Program-made: the position numbers and the translations under genes | In this document: piece after piece, positions 45,597 through 54,649 of the stretch | How the letters are laid out: each line of letters opens with the position of its first letter | Numbering within the stretch: position 1 is the stretch's first letter | The notes under the pieces: generated by a model | What the model saw: the letters and a program-made list of their open reading frames with translations, nothing else | What the model was told of the DNA's origin: nothing | Databases searched by the model: none | Assembly (NCBI RefSeq): GCF_900236475.1 | Contig: NZ_LT963352.1 | Coordinates: 1,116,001 to 1,180,000 of the forward strand | DNA length: 64,000 nt | Reading direction: 5' to 3' | Origin: Streptomyces chartreusis NRRL 3882 | Lineage (GTDB): Bacteria > Actinomycetota > Actinomycetes > Streptomycetales > Streptomycetaceae

Positions 45597-45669
45597 GCGA
45601 GCACTGATGCTATGTGCAACGAACCGGGGCTCGCAGGGCCGTCTCGCCCGTCGGGCACAATCAGCGGCC

Positions 45670-46410
45670 GTGACCACACCTCCTGATCCCGCCGTGCTGT
45701 ACCCCGATGTCGCAGCCCGCGGCAGCCTCGCGGCAGCGCTCCGGGCCGAAGCGGAAGGCTGCCTCGACGCCGTCGCCGTCACGTCTGCGGGTTCGGCTCC
45801 GCTGCTCCACGCGACGGTCGCCGGCGTCCTGCCCCACCGCGAGCCGCTGCGGATCAGCGCATGGCTGCACGAACGGCGCTGGTCGGTCCGGGGCGAGGAA
45901 CGGTTCCAGGGCCTGCCTCTCGTCGACGGCAGGACGGACGACCTGGCAGAGGTCGCCAGGGCGGCCCGGGCGTGGCACGACGGGGCGGCCCTGGAGGACA
46001 TCCGCCGGTCGGCACCTTTCGTGCACCTGACCGGCCGGTTCGATGTACCCGACGACGATCCCGCGCTCCTGACGGAATCCGAGTGGCAGGGCGTGCGCCA
46101 GGAGGCGAGCGAACTGGAGTACGCCTGGCAGAAGGCGTACCAGGCGCTGATCGAGGCGGCGTACGCCGAGCCGGCGCTGCGCGCGCTGTACCCGTTCACG
46201 AGCCACTGGGCGCTGCGCTTCTCGACCACGACACGGCCGCGTCTGACCGTCGTCGGGCCGTGCCTGACCGCGGGCAGCGACGGCATGTACGGAGTGGGCA
46301 GGGGCTTCGTCACTCCCGACCTCGGCCTGTTCGGGACAGCGCGGGAGGCCGTGGCGCTGGCCGTGCGCCGGCTGCCGACCGGCCTCGGCCCGACCGCTCT
46401 CGGCGGATGA
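45670..46410 (+). CDS. DUF6193-family protein
   Basis: The 246-residue protein matches my recollection of DUF6193, annotated in actinobacteria as linked to natural products. Conserved-looking stretches are APFVHLTGRFDVPDDDPALL near residue 115 and LYPFTSHWALRFSTTTRP near 175. No catalytic motif or membrane span is evident. GTG 45670 has no ribosome site, but GCACAAT ends eight bases upstream, so the mRNA may be leaderless. Function is unknown. Confidence 0.7.
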   Translation: MTTPPDPAVLYPDVAARGSLAAALRAEAEGCLDAVAVTSAGSAPLLHATVAGVLPHREPLRISAWLHERRWSVRGEERFQGLPLVDGRTDDLAEVARAARAWHDGAALEDIRRSAPFVHLTGRFDVPDDDPALLTESEWQGVRQEASELEYAWQKAYQALIEAAYAEPALRALYPFTSHWALRFSTTTRPRLTVVGPCLTAGSDGMYGVGRGFVTPDLGLFGTAREAVALAVRRLPTGLGPTALGG

Positions 46411-46500
46411 CTCCGCCCGGCGACCGGCCTGCTCGGCAGCCCGGCAACCGACCACTGACACCCGCTGAACGGTGCCGGCTGAGCGGCTCGGCCAGGGCGG

Positions 46501-47688
<1,188 letters not shown>

Positions 47689-47713
47689 GAGAGGACTCCT
47701 CACACCACTTAAT

Positions 47714-47735
47714 TAGCACCGCTAGTTTCGAACTA
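47714..47735. promoter_or_regulatory. Two overlapping dyads between the thiolase and WhiB genes
   Basis: TAGC-ACC-GCTA (47714-47724) and TAGTT-TCG-AACTA (47723-47735) are perfect short inverted repeats in an AT-rich stretch that also carries TATAGA. They could bind a TetR-type regulator of the thiolase. Confidence 0.45.
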
Positions 47736-47870
47736 TAGACCCTTGGTCCGCACCCTGTGAAGATTCCGGGGGCAGAAGCGCCCCTCAGGGGCGTTATCGC
47801 AGGCCAAACAACCGGTCTGTGTGCTTCCGCATCGGGTTTGCCCCCGGGGCGCCGGGGCACCCGCGCGTTC

Positions 47871-48128
47871 ATGGAGTGGTTGCGGAGTGCCGCCTGTGTG
47901 GACGAGGACCCCGAGTTGTTCTTCCCCGTGGGCACGGCAGGTCCGGCCCTGCGGGACGTCGACGCCGCGAAGCGGATCTGTGGGCGCTGCCCGGTGACCG
48001 ACCAGTGCTTGAGCTTCGCGCTGAGCAGCGGCCAGGCCGCGGGCGTGTGGGGCGGAACCTGTGAGGAGGAGCGCGACGCACTGCTCCGGACCACGAGGAA
48101 CGACGCGAGAAGGAGAAGCGCCCTATGA
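47871..48128 (+). CDS. WhiB-family (Wbl) iron-sulfur protein
   Basis: The four cluster-binding cysteines are visible: Cys in RSAACVDEDPELFFP, the pair in KRICGRCPV, and Cys in TDQCLSFAL, followed by the GVWGGT turn that contacts sigma factor. Wbl proteins are redox-responsive transcription factors of actinobacteria. ATG 47871 gives 85 residues; a GTG at 47757 would add 38 residues and suits the TATAGA promoter better. Its stop overlaps the Dps start (ATGA), so the two are co-translated, which points to a stress or DNA-protection role. Confidence 0.88.
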   Translation: MEWLRSAACVDEDPELFFPVGTAGPALRDVDAAKRICGRCPVTDQCLSFALSSGQAAGVWGGTCEEERDALLRTTRNDARRRSAL

Positions 48129-48607
48129 CGGCTGTGCGGAGCACACTGCCCGACGAGGCCCGCCGGGTCTCCTGCGAGGCACTCCAGGACACCCTGGTGG
48201 ATCTGCTCGGACTCTCGCTGATCGGGAAGCAGGCGCACTGGAACATCGTCGGACCGCGGTTCCGGTCGATCCACCTCCAGCTCGACGAGGTGGTCTCGGC
48301 CGCGCGGAACTTCGCCGACACGGTGGCGGAGCGGTCCGCGGCTCTCGGCGTCCCGCCGGACGGCCGGCCCGAGACCATCGCCAAGGCCTTCACCCTGCCC
48401 GCCCCCAAGGAGGGCTGGGTGCGCGACTCGGACGCCGTGCAGGTGATGGTGGAGTCCCTCCAGGACGCCATCGGCCGGCTGCGCGAGCGCATCGACGCGA
48501 CCGAGAAGGCCGACCTGGTCACCCAGGACCTGCTGATCAGCATCACCGCCGAGCTGGAGAAGCAGCGGTGGATGTTCGACGCCGAGAACTTCCCCCGCGA
48601 GAGCTGA
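48125..48607 (+). CDS. dps: Dps-family DNA-protection/ferritin-like protein
   Basis: This 160-residue four-helix protein carries the Dps ferroxidase motif KQAHWNIVGPRFRSIHLQLDEV near residues 35-56 (His, Asp, Glu ligands). WMFDAENF near the C-terminus is also typical. Dps forms dodecamers that oxidise iron and shield DNA. It overlaps the WhiB stop as ATGA. Confidence 0.93.
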   Translation: MTAVRSTLPDEARRVSCEALQDTLVDLLGLSLIGKQAHWNIVGPRFRSIHLQLDEVVSAARNFADTVAERSAALGVPPDGRPETIAKAFTLPAPKEGWVRDSDAVQVMVESLQDAIGRLRERIDATEKADLVTQDLLISITAELEKQRWMFDAENFPRES

Positions 48608-48640
48608 CCAGCGCGCACGTACGTACGGAAGGGGCATGTG

Positions 48641-48985
48641 ATGACCGACGCCCTTGAACTCGACGCGCTGTGGGAGGACTTCCACCGCGTGGTGAACATG
48701 ACCTCGCAGGAGCTCGCGGCCTGGTTGCGGATGCGGGACGCCGACGAGGACGCGGAGCCGCTGCCCGACCAGGCGGGTACGCAGACCGGGCAGCACGTCC
48801 TGGCGATCCTCCAGAAACGGCGCACCGACCTGACCGAGGACGACCTGCGGGTGATGCGGAAGGTCGTGGACACGGTGACTTCGCAGGTGGACGTGGAGAA
48901 CGAGCCGGAGCCCGAGGTGACGGCCGAGGACACGCGCCGCCGGCGTCGGCTGATGACGGTCGGCCACGATCCCCTCAAGGGGTAG
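48641..48985 (+). CDS. DUF3140 protein
   Basis: The 114-residue protein begins with LWEDFHRVVNMTSQELAAWL, typical of DUF3140, and ends in a charged segment RRRRLMTVGHDPLKG. Function is unknown; members often lie near other small stress proteins. The ATG at 48641 follows GAAGGGG; a GTG immediately upstream is an alternative. Confidence 0.85.
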   Translation: MTDALELDALWEDFHRVVNMTSQELAAWLRMRDADEDAEPLPDQAGTQTGQHVLAILQKRRTDLTEDDLRVMRKVVDTVTSQVDVENEPEPEVTAEDTRRRRRLMTVGHDPLKG

Positions 48986-48987
48986 TC

Positions 48988-49635
48988 GTGGACCGGCAGG
49001 AGCGCGTCGTGCGCGAACTTCTCGACGCGCATGGCCGGACGTACGCGGACGAGGCGGGCATCCGGCTGAAGGACACCCCGCAGCCGCTGTACCGGCTGCT
49101 GGTGCTGGCCCATCTGCTGAGCGCCCGCATCCGCGGCTCGATCGCGCTGGCCACCGCCCGTGCCCTGCACGAGGCGGGGCTGCGCGACCCGCGTCGCATG
49201 GCGCAGGCCGACTGGCAGGAGCGGGTGGACGCGCTCGGCCGGGGCGGCTACCGGCGCTACGACGAGCGTACCGCCACCCAACTCGGCGATGCGGCCCAGC
49301 TGTTGAACGAACGATGGGGCGGGGATCTGCGACGGCTGCGCCGCGAGGCGGACGGCGAGGTCTCCGAACTGCGCCACCTGCTCCAGGAGTTCCCCGGGAT
49401 GGGCCCGGCCGGTGCCGACATCTTCCTGCGCGAGGTACAGGGTGTGTGGCCGGAGGCCGCCCCGTACCTCGACGCCAAGGCCCTCCAGGGTGCCGAGCGG
49501 CTGAAGCTGCCGAAGGACCCTGACCGTCTCACCGAACTGGCCGGGCGGACCGATCCGGCCGTCCTCGCCGCGGCGTTGGTCCGGGCGGCGGTGGACAAGG
49601 ACGTCGCCGAGGACACGCTGCGGCGGGCCGCCTGA
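48988..49635 (+). CDS. HhH-GPD/endonuclease III-like protein
   Basis: This 215-residue helical protein has the endonuclease III fold pattern (LYRLLVLAHLLSARIRG near residues 27-43) and a helix-hairpin-helix, LLQEFPGMGPAGADIFLREVQ near 128-148. The usual Lys of glycosylase/lyases is not obvious and no 4Fe-4S cysteines are present, so catalysis is uncertain. GTG 48988 follows AAGGGG two bases after the DUF3140 stop. The WhiB-Dps-DUF3140-HhH order suggests a DNA-protection/repair set. A tandem repeat spans its stop. Confidence 0.75.
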   Translation: MDRQERVVRELLDAHGRTYADEAGIRLKDTPQPLYRLLVLAHLLSARIRGSIALATARALHEAGLRDPRRMAQADWQERVDALGRGGYRRYDERTATQLGDAAQLLNERWGGDLRRLRREADGEVSELRHLLQEFPGMGPAGADIFLREVQGVWPEAAPYLDAKALQGAERLKLPKDPDRLTELAGRTDPAVLAAALVRAAVDKDVAEDTLRRAA

Positions 49636-49680
49636 CCCCTGCGGGCCGCCTGGCCCCTGTGGCGGGCCGCCTGCCCCTCC
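49623..49680 (+). repeat. Tandem repeat at the end of the HhH gene
   Basis: GCGGGCCGCCTG followed by a C-rich tract occurs three times, starting at 49623, 49641 and 49662 (periods 18 and 21). The first copy contains the stop codon. Confidence 0.75.
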
Positions 49681-49690
49681 CGGCCCGTAC

Positions 49691-50380
49691 TCATCCCAGC
49701 AACCATCCCCCGTCCACGGGCAGTTCCACCGCGTTGACCGACCGGTTGCGCAACAGGAAGTCGACCGCGTCCACCACGTCCGCCATGGAGGCCAGGCGCC
49801 CGGTGGGCGTCTCGGTGCGCAGCACGTCGAGGACCTTCTCCGGTTTGGCCTGCCAGTACGGGCTGTCGCCGACGATGCCGGGATGCACCGCGTTGACCCG
49901 GACGGGAGCGAGTTCGACCGCGAGGGAGTTCATCAGGCCCCGCACACCCGCGTTGACCGTCGCCACCGTCGTCGCCCCCGGATAGGGGCGTTCCTTGGCC
50001 TGGCCGCCGAAGAGCACGATGGCGCTGTCGTCGTGCAGCCGGGACCGCAGCGTGTGCACGACCTCGGTGTAGCCGACGAGCTTGAGGGTGACCAGCCGCA
50101 GCGCGGCGTCGATGTCGTACTCGTTCACCTTGTTGTCGTCCCGGGAGACGCCCGCGAGCACCAGATGGTCGACGCGTCCCAGGCCGGCCAGCGACGCCGC
50201 GATCTCCAGCGGCCGCGCCAGGTCGAGGGCGATACCCCGGGCGCCGAACTCCTTGGCGATCAGGTCGGCGCGGTGGGCGTCACGGCCGGTCAGGACGACT
50301 TCGTCGCCACGCTCGGCGCGGGCCCGGGCGAACGCGAGGCCGATGCCCGACGTGCCGCCGACGACAAGGACACTGCTCAT
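49691..50380 (-). CDS. Short SDR-family oxidoreductase
   Basis: This 229-residue protein has a Rossmann start (VLVVGGTSGIGLAFA, residues 4-18), DHLVLAG, and a VNAVHPGIVGDSPYW loop. The usual Tyr-x-x-x-Lys pair is not evident: the expected region reads ATTVATVNAGVRG. Catalysis may be altered. It ends with VDGGWLLG like normal SDRs. It is the last gene of the 56001-49691 operon and overlaps the bicupin stop (ATGA). Confidence 0.8.
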   Translation of the reverse strand: MSSVLVVGGTSGIGLAFARARAERGDEVVLTGRDAHRADLIAKEFGARGIALDLARPLEIAASLAGLGRVDHLVLAGVSRDDNKVNEYDIDAALRLVTLKLVGYTEVVHTLRSRLHDDSAIVLFGGQAKERPYPGATTVATVNAGVRGLMNSLAVELAPVRVNAVHPGIVGDSPYWQAKPEKVLDVLRTETPTGRLASMADVVDAVDFLLRNRSVNAVELPVDGGWLLG

Positions 50381-51258
50381 GGCCCCTCCTCCAGCGCGTG
50401 GCGCAGATAGTCCCAGTCCCTGGTGAACCGGTACGCGTGCCGCGACGGTGGCTGCGGTGCCTGGGTCTCCAGCCACCGCAGGGGCCCCTGCCCGGCATTG
50501 ACGAACCCATGCACACAGCCGGCGCCCGCCCATGCCAGGTCCCCGGGCTCCAGCCGGTACCGCTCCCCGTCGAGGGTGGTCTCGGCGACGCCCTCCAGGA
50601 TCAGGTACGTCTCCTCGAAGGGGTGGTCGTGGGTGCCGATGACGCCGTCGGACGCGTACTGCACCATGAACATCGTCGAGCCGACCGCGCCCAGGTCGCT
50701 GTCGACCATCATCTTCACGGTGATGCCGCTGTAGACCAGGAGCGCGGTGCGCATGCTCGCCGTGACGGCCAGCAGGTCCTGGGACTGCTTGCCCGGGTCC
50801 ATCTGGCCGGGCTCGAAGTGGCCGAAGGAGCGGGTGCGCGGGTCGCGGACGTCGACCCGGACGGGGGCGCGAACGGGCAGGTCCGGCACCGTCTGGGTGT
50901 CGTACCCGTAGCGGGCCCGCGGCACGGGGGCGAGCATGTCCGCCCAGCGGCCGCCGGTGCCCCCGGCGCCGCGCCAGGCGTGCGGGACACCGATCGGCAG
51001 CAGCCCGTAGTCACCCGCCTCCAGCAGGTACGAGCCCTCGGGCACGTCGAGGACCACGGCCCCGTCGAGGATGTGGAAGCTCTCCTCGTACGAGTGCACA
51101 TGGGCGGGAACCCGGCCGTCCGGTCGCAGTTCGCACAGGCCGAAGCCGGTGTGCACACTGCCGTCGTCCTCGCCGACCAGCGTCCGCCGCCGGTGGCCCA
51201 GGGCGTCGAACGGCGGCTCGGGTGATTCGGTCGCGCGGCGCACCAGGTGGTTCGTCAT
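50377..51258 (-). CDS. Bicupin protein (ureidoglycine aminohydrolase-like)
   Basis: The 293-residue protein has two cupin folds. The first shows HVHSYEESFHIL near residues 52-63 and PIGVPHAWRG near 91; the second shows GTHDHPFEETYLILEG near 213-228 and CVHGFVNAG near 252. Both contain His/Glu metal ligands. The layout resembles (S)-ureidoglycine aminohydrolase (AllE) but allantoin genes are absent. It overlaps the amidohydrolase stop and the SDR start by four bases each. Confidence 0.8.
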   Translation of the reverse strand: MTNHLVRRATESPEPPFDALGHRRRTLVGEDDGSVHTGFGLCELRPDGRVPAHVHSYEESFHILDGAVVLDVPEGSYLLEAGDYGLLPIGVPHAWRGAGGTGGRWADMLAPVPRARYGYDTQTVPDLPVRAPVRVDVRDPRTRSFGHFEPGQMDPGKQSQDLLAVTASMRTALLVYSGITVKMMVDSDLGAVGSTMFMVQYASDGVIGTHDHPFEETYLILEGVAETTLDGERYRLEPGDLAWAGAGCVHGFVNAGQGPLRWLETQAPQPPSRHAYRFTRDWDYLRHALEEGP

Positions 51259-52661
51259 GCCGTGGCCTTCTCCCCCGTCTCCCCTCGCTCGCCCTTGTCG
51301 CCCTGCTCCCCCTTCGCCTTGTTCATCTCCTTCACCGCGAGGAGCCGGTCGCGGGCCTGCGCGACGAGCCGCAGCGCGCGCCCGGTGTCGGCGAGCAGCC
51401 TGCCGTCGCGCTTGCGGATCACGCCGTCGACGAGGACGGTGTCCACGTTGGACACGTCCGCGCACAGGGTCACCGCGGCCGCCGCGTCGTGCACGGGCGC
51501 GACGTTCAACGCGGTGGCGTCGATCGCGACGATGTCGGCGCGCTTGCCGGGGGTCAGGGAGCCGGTACGTTCCTCCAGGCCCGCGACGTGGGCGCCGTTG
51601 AGCGTGGCGATCTCCAGCATCTGACGCGCTGTCAGCATGGTGCTCGGGACGGGCATGTTGGCCTGCCAGCAGTCGGCGTTGACGCGGGCGCGTTCGGCGC
51701 CGAAGGCCGCGCGGATCTGGGTGAACATGTCGCCGGGCACGGTGGTGACGACGTCGATGCTGAGCGACGGCCGCAGACCGTGTTCGATCGCCTGCATCAC
51801 GGGCGGCCAGCCGTGCCCCATCTGGAGCTCCACCTGCGGCGCGACGGACACCGTGCCCCCGCTGTCGGCGACCATCCGCCACTCCTCCTCGCTGAAGTAG
51901 CAGCAGTGGACGTAGGTGGTGTCCGGGCCGAGGAGCCCCATGCCGTGGAGCTGCTTGACCATGCCGAAGCGGCCGGCCAGCCGCCCCATGGCCACGTGCA
52001 CGGTGATCGGGATGCCCAGTTCGCGGGCGAGGGCCCACTCGGCGGCGACGACCTCGTTGACGCAGAAGCCGGGTCCGCGGGTGGCGAGCCCCATGGTCAG
52101 CAGGCCGTCGTCCGACGTGAAGTGCGTCGACCGGATCCGCCGGACGTCGTCGGCCGGTATCGCGATCCTGCTCTCGAACCAGTAGTCGGCGAGGGAGGTG
52201 TTGGCGCTGCCGTACGCGTACTGCGCGCGGATGCCGGACTCCGCCAGGCCCTGGATCGCGGCGTCCGGGTGGTCCGGGGTGTTGTTGATGTGCGACCAGT
52301 CGACGAGCGTGGTGATGCCGGCGTTGAGGCACTCCAGCGCGCCCGCGAGGTTGGCCGCGTAGACGTCCTCCGGGGTGTACAGGGGTGCGAAGGTGTCGAG
52401 GATGTCGACGAAGTAGTCGTCGAGGGTGGCGTCGGGTGCGACACCCCGGATCGGCGCCTCCCAGGTGTGGCGGTGGGTGTCGACGAAGCCGGGGATCACG
52501 ATGTGGCCGCTCATGTCCAGGACTTCTGCGTCGGCGCTGATCTCGGGCTCGACGGCCGCGATCCTGCCGTCCTCGACGAGGACGTCCCCCTGGGGCAGAT
52601 CACCGACGGCGGGGTCCATCGAGATCACGTGACCGGAGCGCAGCAGTGTTCTTGTGGTCAT
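51255..52661 (-). CDS. AtzF/TrzA-type metal-dependent amidohydrolase
   Basis: This 468-residue amidohydrolase has the metal motif VDTHRHTWE near residues 60-68, HVAMGRLAGR near 222, HCCYFSEEE near 252 and a metal Asp in LSIDVVTTVPGD near 302. The second metal His is replaced by Arg-His as in the deaminase branch (TrzA, 8-oxoguanine deaminase). It should hydrolyse a C-N bond in a ring or amide. The final 20 residues are a short collagen-like tail (GEQGDKGERGETGEK). It overlaps the bicupin gene by four bases. Confidence 0.85.
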   Translation of the reverse strand: MTTRTLLRSGHVISMDPAVGDLPQGDVLVEDGRIAAVEPEISADAEVLDMSGHIVIPGFVDTHRHTWEAPIRGVAPDATLDDYFVDILDTFAPLYTPEDVYAANLAGALECLNAGITTLVDWSHINNTPDHPDAAIQGLAESGIRAQYAYGSANTSLADYWFESRIAIPADDVRRIRSTHFTSDDGLLTMGLATRGPGFCVNEVVAAEWALARELGIPITVHVAMGRLAGRFGMVKQLHGMGLLGPDTTYVHCCYFSEEEWRMVADSGGTVSVAPQVELQMGHGWPPVMQAIEHGLRPSLSIDVVTTVPGDMFTQIRAAFGAERARVNADCWQANMPVPSTMLTARQMLEIATLNGAHVAGLEERTGSLTPGKRADIVAIDATALNVAPVHDAAAAVTLCADVSNVDTVLVDGVIRKRDGRLLADTGRALRLVAQARDRLLAVKEMNKAKGEQGDKGERGETGEKATA

Positions 52662-52703
52662 CGCGCTTCCTCCAGGGGTGTCGGTGCGGAGTCGATGGGC
52701 AGC

Positions 52704-53684
52704 TCAGTAGGCGGCGAGTCCGCGGACCGCCGTGACGACCTTGTCGACGGTGGGGATGACCTGTTCCTCCAGTGCGTCGGCGAACGGCAGCGGGACGCAC
52801 TCCCCCGCCACCCGCCGCACGGGCGCGTCCAGCAGGCCGAAGCCCTCGTCGGCGACGATCGAGACGACGGTGCCGCCCCAGCCGCCCTGGTACGGGTTCT
52901 CCTCGACGGTGACGAGCCGCGAGGTCCGGCGCAGCGAGTCGAGGACGGTCGCGGCGTCCAGCGGGACCAGGCAGCGCAGGTCGATCACCTCCGCCTCGGT
53001 CCCCTCCCCCGACAGCACGTCGGCGGCCTTCAGCGCCAGGGGAACCGTGGAGGCGAGCGCGACGAGCGTGACGTCGGCGCCCTCGCGTACGACTGCGGCC
53101 CGGCCCAGCTCGACGACATGGCCGGGAGGTGGCGGTGGCCCTTTGGTGGCCAGGAGGGCCTTGTGCTCGAAGAAGACCACGGGGTCGTCGCTGCGGATCG
53201 CCGCCGCCATCATGCCGATGACGTCGGCGGGCGTGGCCGGTGCCGCGATCTTCAGGCCGGGGACGGTCAGTGCCCAGTTCTCGGTGGCCTGGGAGTGCTG
53301 GGCACCGAAGCCGAGCCCGCCTCCGTTGGCGGTGCGCACGACCAGGGGCACCGTCACCTGGCCGCCGGTCATGTAGCGGACCTTGGGGATCTCGTTGGCG
53401 AGGTAGTCCCAGCAGCAGGCCAGGAAGTCGGAGAACATGATCTCCGCGACGGGTCGCATCCCGGTCATCGCGGCGCCCATCGCCGCGCCCACGATGGCCT
53501 GTTCGGATATGGGCGTGTCCCACACCCGCTCGGGCCCGAACTCCGCTCGCAGACCCACGGTCGTCTTGAACACGCCCCCGGCCGCGGCGATGTCCTCCCC
53601 GAGGCACACGACCGACGTGTCCCGGCGCATCTCGCGCGCGATGCCCTCGGCGACCGCCTCCCGGTAGGTGATCACGTCCGCCAT
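52704..53684 (-). CDS. 2-oxoacid/acetoin dehydrogenase-type E1 beta subunit
   Basis: The 326-residue transketolase-like protein shows VCLGEDIAAAGGVFKTT near residues 26-42, DTPISEQAIVGAAMGAA near 56-72 and a C-terminal transketolase domain (VEENPYQGGWG). With the E1 alpha subunit it forms a heterotetramer that decarboxylates a 2-oxoacid or cleaves acetoin. GGAGG precedes the ATG. It overlaps the alpha gene by 13 bases. No E2 or E3 gene is nearby. Confidence 0.9.
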   Translation of the reverse strand: MADVITYREAVAEGIAREMRRDTSVVCLGEDIAAAGGVFKTTVGLRAEFGPERVWDTPISEQAIVGAAMGAAMTGMRPVAEIMFSDFLACCWDYLANEIPKVRYMTGGQVTVPLVVRTANGGGLGFGAQHSQATENWALTVPGLKIAAPATPADVIGMMAAAIRSDDPVVFFEHKALLATKGPPPPPGHVVELGRAAVVREGADVTLVALASTVPLALKAADVLSGEGTEAEVIDLRCLVPLDAATVLDSLRRTSRLVTVEENPYQGGWGGTVVSIVADEGFGLLDAPVRRVAGECVPLPFADALEEQVIPTVDKVVTAVRGLAAY

Positions 53685-54649
53685 GCGGCACCTCCGTCCG
53701 CCCACACGTCGGTCAGCGCCTCCCGCGGTTCGGGCGGCGGCCCGGCCTTCGCCGCCTCGACGGCCCGCTCCACGACGGCCCGGGCCCGCCGGTCGGCCTC
53801 CGCGACCGTCTCCGCCCCGACCCCCAGCTCGGCGAGCCGTCCCCGGGCGAGGTCCAGCGGGTCGTGCTTCAGCCACCGTTCGACCTCCTCGGCCGGACGG
53901 TAGGCAGCCGGGTCGGCACGGCTGTGCCCGAAGTGCCGGTAGGTCTCGGCCTCCAGTACGGCGGGCCCGTCCCCTGCCCGGGCCCGCCGCGCGAGCCGCG
54001 CCACGGCCTCCTCGACGGCCACGACGTCGTTGCCGTCGACGACCTCGCCCGGGATGCCGTGGGCGGGCGCCCGGTCGGCGGCGGGCCGGGCCACCGCCGT
54101 GACGTCGGCGATCGGCGTGTACTCCATGTACAGGTTGTTCTCGCACACGAACAGCACCGGCAGCTTCCACACGGCGGCCAGGTTGAGCGACTCGTGGAAG
54201 GCGCCGATGTTGGTCGCGCCGTCACCGAAGAAGGCGACCGCGAGCTGGTCCGTGCCGCGCAGCCGGGCCGACCAGGCGGCGCCGACCGCCATCGGGAGGT
54301 GGGACCCGACGATGGCGTAGGAGCCGAGCATGCCGGTGGCCGCTTTGGTCAGGTGCATGGAGCCGCCCTTGGCCTTGCACAGCCCGGTCGCCCGGCTCAT
54401 CAGCTCGGCGAGGCACTCCTCGGGGGTGGCGCCCCGGGCGAGGGCATGGTGGTGGCCCCTATAGGTGGCGAACACATAGTCGTCCGGACGCAGGGCGGCG
54501 CTCGCCCCCACGGCGATCGCCTCCTGCCCGGCGGCGAGATGCGTGGTGCCCTTGACCAGGCCCTGGAGGAAGAGGTCGTGGGCGGCCTTCTCCGTACGGC
54601 GGACGACGGCCATCCGCTCGTAGCAGGCGAGGAGTCCGGCGGCGTCCAT
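53672..54649 (-). CDS. 2-oxoacid/acetoin dehydrogenase-type E1 alpha subunit (TPP)
   Basis: This 325-residue protein has the TPP motif FFGDGATNIGAFHESLN near residues 142-158 ending at CENNLYMEYTP, plus AGQEAIAVGASAAL near 40 and the conserved YRGHHHALARG near 63. The phosphorylation-loop-like YRHFGHSRADPAAYR lies near 245. These are features of pyruvate and acetoin dehydrogenase E1 alpha. It shares one base with the M24 stop (TGATG). Confidence 0.9.
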   Translation of the reverse strand: MDAAGLLACYERMAVVRRTEKAAHDLFLQGLVKGTTHLAAGQEAIAVGASAALRPDDYVFATYRGHHHALARGATPEECLAELMSRATGLCKAKGGSMHLTKAATGMLGSYAIVGSHLPMAVGAAWSARLRGTDQLAVAFFGDGATNIGAFHESLNLAAVWKLPVLFVCENNLYMEYTPIADVTAVARPAADRAPAHGIPGEVVDGNDVVAVEEAVARLARRARAGDGPAVLEAETYRHFGHSRADPAAYRPAEEVERWLKHDPLDLARGRLAELGVGAETVAEADRRARAVVERAVEAAKAGPPPEPREALTDVWADGGAAWRT

